A stretch of 33,094 bases of DNA from Magnetococcales bacterium (GTDB taxonomy: Bacteria > Pseudomonadota > Magnetococcia > Magnetococcales > Magnetaquicoccaceae), in assembly GCA_015232825.1 (NCBI GenBank), contig JADFYY010000012.1, positions 1 to 33,094 of the forward strand. The letters are read 5' to 3'. Under the pieces are notes generated by a model. It was given only the letters and a program-made list of their open reading frames with translations, was not told the DNA's origin and searched no databases. This document shows, in pieces, positions 29,101-33,094 of the stretch (the stretch's first letter is position 1; each line of letters opens with the position of its first letter). The position numbers and the translations under genes were made by a program.

Positions 29101-32100
29101 GGTGGGCTTATCCCCACCCGTGGTGGCTGCGACCGTATAGGCTAGGAAAAGTCCATCGGCGCGAATATCTGGGGAGAGTTCATCCTTGGCACTGTTGACG
29201 CCCGTTAAGTCAACAAATTGTGCGGTGGTTCGGTCATACAAGTAGATGTCGCTGCCGCCTGATCCACCCGTGCGTTGCGAGGTGAAAGCGATGTAGCGTC
29301 CATCTTGGCTGATGGATGGCCAAGCGTCGTCGGCAGTAGAGTTGATGAGGGAGGTATCCACCAACTCTTTTTTTTCTAGGTCGTAGAGAAAGATATCCTG
29401 ATCTGTCGCGCCAGACTTCAGTGAGGTGGACTGAAAAACCAGGAAATGACCATCACCAGAAATTCTCGGATGCAGATCATGACCCGTATGGTTGAGATTG
29501 GGCAAATCCACCAGACCGCTCGTAGAACTCCAAAGATAGACATCCATGCCGCCCTTGCCGCCTGGACGGTCTGATTGGAACGCAATTAAGGATCCGGTTT
29601 CGTTCGCCGAGGGGTATTCATCATTGCCAAAGGAGTTTAATCCCGGCAATTGGATAAACCCATGTCCCATGGTCGGTACGGTTTTTTCCAAGGCATCGGT
29701 CATGTCCAGTCGGCGCAATAGGCTGATGGTGGCATCTGGGCCATCGTTCATCACCGAACGGAAATCATAGCCAACCACATATTCTTGCCAACGATTAATC
29801 CCCAAAACTGCCTTGAAAGAGACACCCAGCGAGCTGTAAGGGGCGACGCTTGCTTCCCAAATCTTGAATTTCGGCAGAATGGGGGCCGTACCGTTGAGAC
29901 CGACCAAGTTGATGTCAATTTCTTCGTTGTCAGCCTGTCGCCAAGTTTTGTTGGATGAATCATAACCCAGTGCTTCAGCGACACTGGTATCTAAGACGAG
30001 TTTGCTGACCGCGCCGCTGTCGAGCAGAATATCGAGATCACCCGTGTTGATTTCACCCAAGCTGCTTTTGGCCTGAAACGGCATTTGAATATCAGAATAC
30101 TCTTTTTTGCCAGAGGAGTCGTAAGGGTTGCTGATGGCTGAAGCTTTGGCGCGGAAGACATATTGGGATTTGGCCCGGTCAAGAATGGGCATTTTGCCAA
30201 AGGTGATGGTAGCCGCACCCGTCGGGGGTAGATTGAACTCCATCATGTCTACCTGGGGGGTCAACCGGTTGAAAGTGGCGTCCAATTGGTTGTTTCCCTG
30301 ACTGAGATCCACCCCACGGGTACGCCGGAAACCGATGATGCCATCCGCTCCTTTGGCGGTTAATGAAGGATCGCTACCAGAGTCTGGATTTTGAATGATC
30401 ATGATGTGCATACTGTCGGTAGCATACTGACCGATGCGTACCGGTGCGGTAGCCAAAACACCACTGCGAATGCCGCTAGAATAGGATTTTTGAATCGCTG
30501 TTGTACTCTGGACGATTTCAGTGTTGCCTTCTTTGATTTTGTCTTGAAACAGCAGCAGAGAGTCGGAACCGGTATCTACCAGCAGGTTGAATACCTGTTT
30601 GCCCACTTTGACTGGCAGAAGATACTGATTGGCTCCCGAACGTTTCAGTTGGAAGGTGGAAGAGTCGGTTTGTATCGTCTCATCGGCCATTGGCGTCACA
30701 ACTTGTTGTGACAAGGTGTTTTTAGTCAGAGCAATCTGCACACTGGCAGTTTTTGATGTATGAGTGCCATCGCTCACCGTATAGGTGAAAGAGTCAGATG
30801 TCTCTCCAATTGTGGTCGGGTTGTAAGTGTAGAATCCGGTCGCTGGATCCTGTAATACCAGAGTGCCGTGTGCGGGCTGATCGATGATGGTATAGGTCAA
30901 CCGGGTGCCACTTGGGGCAAACCCTTCTAACTTGCCAGCGGATGATGCGCCGCTCACCACAGTCACTGTACGATTCAATGCCAACGGGTCGGAGGCGTCC
31001 GATGCTGAGGCTGCGATGTTGACAGTCACCTTGGCAGGATTGGAAACCAAATCTTCAGCAGTGACCATGAAGATAAAGGTGTCCACTCCAGTTTCATCAC
31101 CCTTCGGGGTGTAAGTGAAGGCCCCAGTGGAGGTATTGGTAATCTCCACTTTGCCCTTCTTTGCAGCCCCATCACCGGATTGTAGGAGAAAGGTTAGGGG
31201 ATTGCCGTGATGGTCCCAACCGGGAAGAACGCCTGAAACAGGGGAGTCTTTTATGGTTTTGACAACTAAAGGTTCAGCTTTTGGGGGTGGTTTGAGTGCT
31301 TGTTTGATTTGAGTGGCAGAATATTGTTTTTTGCTAATATTGGTCAATTCAGTTTTGACCTGATCGGACAGGTTGACCACTTGTTGACTGGCTTTCTCGC
31401 CAACCACCAGATTATCTAAAGAGGTGGCCAATGAATTAAAAGTAGCACTGCCTGATGATTCAGCCAAAGAATTAGCCGACCAAGCAAAGGCACTGGCTTG
31501 ATCTTTAAGGTTTTTGGAGATTTTGGTATCGGCGAGATTATTGAGAGCCGTAGTGACGTTCACATCGGCGCGAACGGCAGTGATGGAGGCAGACAAGGCG
31601 GTTTTAACAGCATCTGCACTCATTTTGTCGCCATTATTTTTAGTAACTTGCAAGGTGTTGGATACGACCTCGACCAAAACAGCGGTAGTTTGCACCGCCG
31701 TGGTGGCCATCAACGTGCTGGCATCCATACCGGTCGGCAGGGCGGCACTCACGGATGAGTTGTTTTTAAGACCATCCATTTTGCCATCGGAGATATCTTC
31801 AGCAAGATACTCCAACACTTTTCCCTGGTTCTCTTTGGAGTTATTTGTACCAACGATTCTGCGCACGGTTTCGCCCATGGCCTCTGAGGCCTTAGCGATT
31901 GCGGAGATATTGGCATTGGTAACCGGGGAGGTGACTGGATTGATGGTTGCGTCGTCGCCATCGATACCAAAGCCGAAGTTTTTCAAAACCACGCTTTTGG
32001 CCGATTCCATATCAGCGGCGGAGGCCTTGGAGAGATCACCACCCGCCTTGGATTTGGTGGCATGGGTGATCAGTGTGGTAATGGGTGAAACGTTGGCTGT

Positions 32101-32445
32101 GCTTTGCGAGGTCTCTATGACCAGTGATGACATCTCCATGGTCATGGTTTGACCGGTCACCAAGTCTGTTCCACCACTGGCTGTAATTTGTACTGGAAGC
32201 GAGACGGTGTCTGGAATAGATAAGGTATATTTGGCGTTGGCATCACTGGTAGCCGTGGCCACGACAGCACCTGATGAGTCGCGAGCGGTGACGGTAGAGT
32301 CTTTAACGGCCCCTTCAATGACCGCACCAGAGATGGTTTTGGTCGTTGCGACAGAACCTCCTCCTCCGCCTCCGCATCCTGTTGATACAATTAGTAAACC
32401 CAAAACTCCAAGGACAAGAAAAAAATTTGCACATTTGATTTTCAT
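20155..32445 (-). CDS. Giant multidomain lipoprotein (pepsin-like, PD40 propeller, PA14 and LamG domains)
   Basis: A protein of 4096 residues. The lipobox STGC (Cys24) is followed by a Gly tether, so it is anchored in the outer or inner membrane. Domains in order: carboxypeptidase-regulatory-like (about 38-110), Ala-rich helical region (to about 390), two cadherin-like domains (about 391-575), pepsin-like domain with DTG (Asp624) and DSG (Asp809), and a six-blade PD40 propeller (about 936-1229). A second pepsin-like/propeller module follows (about 1245-1940), catalytically degenerate and with a Pro8 linker. After that come another regulatory-like domain, CARDB/Ig-like regions, an unassigned region (about 2430-2700), PA14-like and LamG domains (2700-3000), three or four PA14-like domains (3050-3660), and two tandem LamG domains (3657-4096). 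Sugar or surface binding is likely for PA14/LamG; the substrate is unknown. ATG 32445 has a GGGGGCG site eight bases upstream. Confidence 0.9.
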   Translation of the reverse strand: MKIKCANFFLVLGVLGLLIVSTGCGGGGGGSVATTKTISGAVIEGAVKDSTVTARDSSGAVVATATSDANAKYTLSIPDTVSLPVQITASGGTDLVTGQTMTMEMSSLVIETSQSTANVSPITTLITHATKSKAGGDLSKASAADMESAKSVVLKNFGFGIDGDDATINPVTSPVTNANISAIAKASEAMGETVRRIVGTNNSKENQGKVLEYLAEDISDGKMDGLKNNSSVSAALPTGMDASTLMATTAVQTTAVLVEVVSNTLQVTKNNGDKMSADAVKTALSASITAVRADVNVTTALNNLADTKISKNLKDQASAFAWSANSLAESSGSATFNSLATSLDNLVVGEKASQQVVNLSDQVKTELTNISKKQYSATQIKQALKPPPKAEPLVVKTIKDSPVSGVLPGWDHHGNPLTFLLQSGDGAAKKGKVEITNTSTGAFTYTPKGDETGVDTFIFMVTAEDLVSNPAKVTVNIAASASDASDPLALNRTVTVVSGASSAGKLEGFAPSGTRLTYTIIDQPAHGTLVLQDPATGFYTYNPTTIGETSDSFTYTVSDGTHTSKTASVQIALTKNTLSQQVVTPMADETIQTDSSTFQLKRSGANQYLLPVKVGKQVFNLLVDTGSDSLLLFQDKIKEGNTEIVQSTTAIQKSYSSGIRSGVLATAPVRIGQYATDSMHIMIIQNPDSGSDPSLTAKGADGIIGFRRTRGVDLSQGNNQLDATFNRLTPQVDMMEFNLPPTGAATITFGKMPILDRAKSQYVFRAKASAISNPYDSSGKKEYSDIQMPFQAKSSLGEINTGDLDILLDSGAVSKLVLDTSVAEALGYDSSNKTWRQADNEEIDINLVGLNGTAPILPKFKIWEASVAPYSSLGVSFKAVLGINRWQEYVVGYDFRSVMNDGPDATISLLRRLDMTDALEKTVPTMGHGFIQLPGLNSFGNDEYPSANETGSLIAFQSDRPGGKGGMDVYLWSSTSGLVDLPNLNHTGHDLHPRISGDGHFLVFQSTSLKSGATDQDIFLYDLEKKELVDTSLINSTADDAWPSISQDGRYIAFTSQRTGGSGGSDIYLYDRTTAQFVDLTGVNSAKDELSPDIRADGLFLAYTVAATTGGDKPTVQRNIALYDLQQKKTVTLSEGVRGVNTTRDELSPALSADGQTLALHSNRKDPNAGLFDRDIYLVDLKSGITKKYPGLNSDMDEIYPRFTDSGHKLLFQSRRPGGEGGSDIYQYNLAATETPAATASTTQHEFMPLKASSAGLYMLPVSMAGQKYDLLVDNSLSAVVLFADSLPPGVVPAQNQQPVQFSLGLGKVSGTIAKTEITVGNHRSKSFNVIVAKRQDCATALQLDLIDAKGIFGIDNGSESSGSTSGNSIASSGIDKPRLGVNPPPPPPPPAGTGTTTPPPTGTGQTPTDTGTNQSPPGGSGQNIPLTADIPIRVFLPEINMIEISINANGASGMSLGQMPKIGGISKHKAYYTSVAGKMGSEPKTSTLSMEIPFYADSFASGSQQVSAHYTGTEPGNIAKMSKLLPATLVKDRIQMDTEVAVALGYDKTAGSWGTINRVSVSLVMFGSDNILKIADNVPVVKIDVADLSKKSYRMVLGLDYWSQYILGFDLVSYLNGGPFGELFLVRHEDAVTPSKSIVDEDHHFVKLPGLNGIGDDMYGDISNDGQTIVFQSNRPDGMEGYDIYVYRVGVGLVTYPGLNTNSDDTRPSISGDGRYIAFASLGTKETMLDIRVYDLQNKAFMSFPDLATSLEESNPKLNSDGSRLIFQRRSDPVSGANADILVYDLVNKQFVDTSSRKITTSKSELAPSIGGKDNLLYAFERETTQQGRKNIVLYERSSNASVPMSASFASEFTDSRPYLTPDGDYLAFYSNRDNPDLQHVGYDVFLYELSTKQFIFLPSLNSDFEDAAPALTRHAQHILFHSKRPGGEGGYDLYLYKRDTKDNTVYSVTDTYTQNGQALYTNGKVTGKTTVSALDMSGNVVATADTDEQGKFSMVIAKGLAVPVSYTAATSDSQVVVDGVGDDTYVPAFEAGNLKFTDVWVEDTMQAGMASTVRFNVTSEEPKYNSIVKLFLVKLPTGSVSDLKIDPTNFTPDYTLTALNIPSLGQKLSNTTVTQTQDKHTSTTIKYTDSKFLSAQVEHAFLIPNEVANGTYAAVFSIGRYDYTGADDALQSESSADLSDNVLVAPASVIIGTPDKPNLRILSATLGNNSFVLPESRLDDGTSPPFAADLSLNMEVESMAQDTTSAVNVTAELQISGKTFPLSIRLSDNQGRPKLQSAKTYEVNCIQDQGKERCASLFKQSQKGHTYELYLNGEAYDSLANLTQDTEASLVVRLDPESRVAEWENNRADNVKTIPVIFLVGKSVSKPQNVRFYDSGSSSASSRTNFVSLGNTTVSNGNDVVAISYSLNGGLDYGDISNDVPYNAEADGGSSFDITLFGIKKSMLSLDVGAQFNGENPYCSDMNVDIKILGTSYWTIFQGGIDLGKATELTVNALNDFFTTGTCKGKTATKTEELWSSLDWNGNENYILSKKLMEMEKQYFIGGIPVVVKAGVVGSIGLHGSLTINNDQMVSSYFGPFFSVKGFAEAGVGLSSKQGGVKITAIAGVGMSLTILELDLYLKSSFLLNKTLPVAVIKYETPLVIRTLDGEFYAFAEFSMKAGFIKIKFRKEVSIFEWSGVKWTKNLKDPRIKIFGPRNRYVVNTDGTLSLAANIDYSSTSPPSSLEWKGNFDFDAGTYVFHLTTDDSVTATVNGQSMGKLPTYSSTQILDNVNSYTGNLTNGASIDTATDTLSATTISTNSLIKGSLVLDGDNDYVDLSSSLKTPFSAVTSGTIEHWVKLDNLGDRVFFYAGDRSGSDGFGHADSTMEIHTGITGGKPFFIYQKGGSDDARVESSTALTTNTWYHIAATYSTNNSGTSVFNLYVNGVLKATKSMSYSFDNGKTASGVFIGRPYTQTRSMDGRMDELRLWNKVRTQSEISANMNSRLSSTTSGLYAYFTFDDRFSAIDKSTTMTLTSDALYEVDVKYTKDTSSKTPTSADIDFYWTPSNYTGFTATYYNNTDMNPPVVWRDYEQTIDHTWGSASPSGEASTDVTKMVDPSKFAVSWEKKFSATKNTSWIFKLKSDDRVLLGVDNVQIIDTYSRSKTTVPFIQTEVETVLSSPVELNSGTHTLWLNYFHETSRKKSDGSTISVTPEISLTYLPVSKWLKTGIITGATNGGLTTETTIDIVDDINADIKSLGTPSYEYMRYEGYFYFDTDTTYDFIAYTNPGMTITIDGVVYSGGWSHNSSTSFLTSIAMTKGYHSIAVYAKLYDDYSSRKLTNPRSSQLTWSAQKNGELTGYYYRTATDMEASSTANTDANSTAIDPILIRKDAAIKVGDYTTAINFNWSSSSPTYSMQPIDTALDSANNNGKDSFGVRWVGSFDFTSTSTSCNGIDAYNSDGTVNANASTSEVNDTCVYMFTVKADDKVRLWVDNRLVVDQWNTVSDTKTYHNVAIVDAAVHTIKVEYAENTGDADVFVGWTLVEPEKMYTNYYSGSTTFTGTPVNTTDGSKTSATMTTLSGLTNLVPSGITTGTDFSARGSGMYYFDENAYTFSLTATSGAILYLDGIEAINGWNGAAGKKLTTNWPMTQGYHDVKIEFYGKAGATNFDLTWSNSNLVSSAGSSWVLNGSTDQASVTGYTGITGTSARTVELWIKTTTVNASSKALVYWGTDATGKKWGISIDTNGGVQVTAGTGRMTGSTAVNNGNWHHIAVTFENDGTPDISDAKIYVDGILETSFYFKESGTVNTVALSNVMIGNDNFDRHYSGQMDELRIWSVARTQSDLIAYRYKTLAGTETGLEAYYRFDEGTGSTLVDQTSKKRDATMSGDLSWTLSGASIYSAGNALVLNGTTDSAKVTGYTGITGSSARTVEFWINTTATSGGLIYWGTNTIGNKWAINLDTNGGVQVNINVGKKTGNTAVNNGAWHHVAVSFENDGTPNITDAKIYVDGVLETSFFTQTSTTLNTTVGTDLLIGIDNFDKRFKGQLDELRIWSVARTASEISAYKSKIISGSETGLEVYYRFDEESGTTLTDQTGKHDATLSGTPTWALSGVSVATP
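20158..21474 (-). repeat. Tandem LamG-coding duplication
   Basis: Two consecutive units (about 21474-20826 and 20825-20158) encode LamG domains that share long near-identical runs such as VTGYTGITG, FENDGTP, AKIYVDG and DELRIWSVART. The unit boundary recurs as a WxLSGxS segment. I estimate roughly two thirds identity by eye. Boundaries are approximate. Confidence 0.85.
26620..30670 (-). repeat. Duplicated pepsin-like plus PD40-propeller module
   Basis: Module 1 spans about 30670-28750 and module 2 about 28710-26620. Both run in the same order: a YLLPV/YMLPV strand, an LLVD motif, a conserved ALGYD segment, a GLxxWxxYxxGxD segment, a LPGLN lead-in, then six PD40 blades ending in RPGGEGGxD. 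Module 2 carries a proline- and Gly/Thr-rich insert at about 28190-28310. Confidence 0.85.
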
Positions 32446-32485
32446 ATTTAAAACGCCCCCGATTAAATTATTACATGTATATTTT

Positions 32486-32515
32486 AAAATAGTGTATTCT
32501 GTATTTGTAAGTCAA
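32486..32515 (-). promoter_or_regulatory. Candidate promoter of the giant lipoprotein gene
   Basis: On the minus strand, TTGACT (32515-32510) and TATTTT (32491-32486) are 18 bases apart, about 40 bases upstream of ATG 32445, in very AT-rich DNA. The -35 is near consensus and the -10 moderate. Confidence 0.5.
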
Positions 32516-32705
32516 GATTTGATTTTGATTTTTTGCAAAATTTTTTTGACCTTGATGTGGCTGCCAGCATGATGTTATGTTGTTGTCTAGGCGGATTTAT
32601 GGGTTAACCAATGGGTTAATAGTCAAAGAGGATGAGTGTTTTGCTTCTCTTCGACATGGAGATTTGATAGAATCGTAAGCTCCAATCTGATTGCAGGAGA
32701 GTGCG
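32516..32705. other. Short non-coding spacer with a 9-base direct repeat
   Basis: AT-rich sequence between the giant gene's promoter and the DUF4160 remnant. ATGGGTTAA occurs twice (32600-32608 and 32612-32620), spaced 12 bases from start to start. It could be an operator, but nothing confirms this. I see no gene here. Confidence 0.35.
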
Positions 32706-32885
32706 ATGGAAAAGAAGACGAGGAAACGTTACTGAAACTGTCAGAATCTCCCAGTCACGCTGAACCAACACAGTGCCAGAGAATTGGTGCTGGACTGGGC
32801 AGAATTGCACAAGGATGAGTTGCTGTGTAACTGGGAACTGTGCCGTCAACACAACCTTCCAATTGCTATTGAACCGCTACGTTAG
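32706..32885 (+). pseudogene. Truncated DUF4160-like gene remnant
   Basis: An ATG at 32706 with AGGAG just upstream opens a nine-codon frame that stops at TGA 32733-32735. The same frame resumes without a stop to TAG 32883-32885. It encodes the C-terminal half of a DUF4160-like protein: LDWAELHKDELLCNWELCRQ and a final IEPLR. The N-terminal half, usually holding a PH(I/V)H motif, is not found upstream in any frame I read. The piece is therefore a 5'-truncated or degraded gene, or a short product from an internal TTG. Intact DUF4160 genes usually precede DUF2442 genes, as here. Confidence 0.6.
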
Positions 32886-32895
32886 GAGATCATTA

Positions 32896-33094
32896 ATGTA
32901 TTGGAATGTCGTAGAAGCCAAGGTATTAGATCATCTCGAATTTGCCGTGACTTTCGCGGATGGTCTTTCTGGACAGGTGCGCCTGTTGCCGTCTCACTTG
33001 TATGGTGTTTTCGAGGTACTCAAAAAAAATGCCAAGGCCCGTCAAAACAAAAGAAAACACGATGAAGACGAAGATGATTCCGATGGCGAGGAAG
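32896..33094 (+). CDS. DUF2442-family protein, C-terminus cut by window edge
   Basis: The first 66 codons are present. MYWNVVEAKVLDHLEFAVTF, FADGLSG and PSHLYGVFEVL match the DUF2442 pattern. The family pairs with DUF4160 in compact two-gene loci often annotated as toxin-antitoxin-like; the function is not established. ATG 32896 has AGGAG at 32884-32888, overlapping the stop of the DUF4160 remnant. The visible end is highly charged and acidic (HDEDEDDSDGEE), which is longer and more acidic than in the short family members I recall. Confidence 0.78.
   Translation, partial: MYWNVVEAKVLDHLEFAVTFADGLSGQVRLLPSHLYGVFEVLKKNAKARQNKRKHDEDEDDSDGEE

Noticed and set aside
31514-32152. 212-residue open frame on the plus strand
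   Set aside because: It is antisense to the Ala-rich N-terminal region of the giant lipoprotein and shows no independent signals.

Overview
The window comes from a Gram-negative bacterium. The signs are a lipobox lipoprotein, Sec-type signal peptides, hybrid histidine kinases with periplasmic sensing, a TerC membrane protein and a Mak-type sugar kinase. Mid-GC coding sequence, many hybrid kinases, and the Sel1, TerC and H-lectin content suggest a proteobacterium, possibly of the Magnetococcia type. That placement is an impression, not a measurement. I saw no rRNA, tRNA, CRISPR array or transposase.

Layout. (1) 1-3526, minus: a membrane hybrid histidine kinase (periplasmic sensor, HAMP, PAS, HisKA, ATPase, two receivers, HPt) that runs off the left edge. 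A gene-poor stretch of about 500 bases follows. (2) 4090-4611, plus: a free-standing cyclic-nucleotide-binding-domain protein with a good sigma70-like promoter, convergent with a Mak-like ROK fructokinase (4624-5508, minus). (3) 5543-9133, plus: an apparent three-gene operon of a SUV3-like helicase, a spermidine-synthase-like protein and a membrane-anchored H-type lectin-domain protein. (4) A secreted Sel1-repeat protein and a TerC-family protein, closed by a strong bidirectional terminator at 11251-11282. (5) 11281-17454, minus: an apparent operon of a ribbon-helix-helix-like regulator, a soluble multi-PAS hybrid kinase, a receiver/HPt protein and a DUF1015 protein. (6) cysC (17563-18162, plus). 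(7) 18173-32445, minus: a 4096-residue lipoprotein translationally coupled (ATGA overlap) to a membrane-anchored HEAT-repeat protein. (8) Right edge, plus: a 5'-truncated DUF4160 remnant followed by a DUF2442 gene cut by the window end.

Two systems deserve attention. In the kinase operon the signalling parts are broken in a complementary way. The kinase keeps its catalytic His and one receiver, but its first receiver lacks the phosphoacceptor Asp and its HPt lacks the His. The adjacent protein has a degenerate HisKA-like segment without the His, but an intact receiver and an intact HPt. This suggests a split phosphorelay.

The giant lipoprotein contains a duplicated module made of a pepsin-like bilobal aspartic-protease domain plus a six-blade PD40/TolB-like propeller. 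The first copy keeps DTG/DSG; the second copy has lost them and gained a proline-rich insert. The protein ends in a PA14/LamG array with a tandem LamG duplication. It looks like a very large surface adhesin or sensor with a protease-derived module. The coupled HEAT protein may be its partner.
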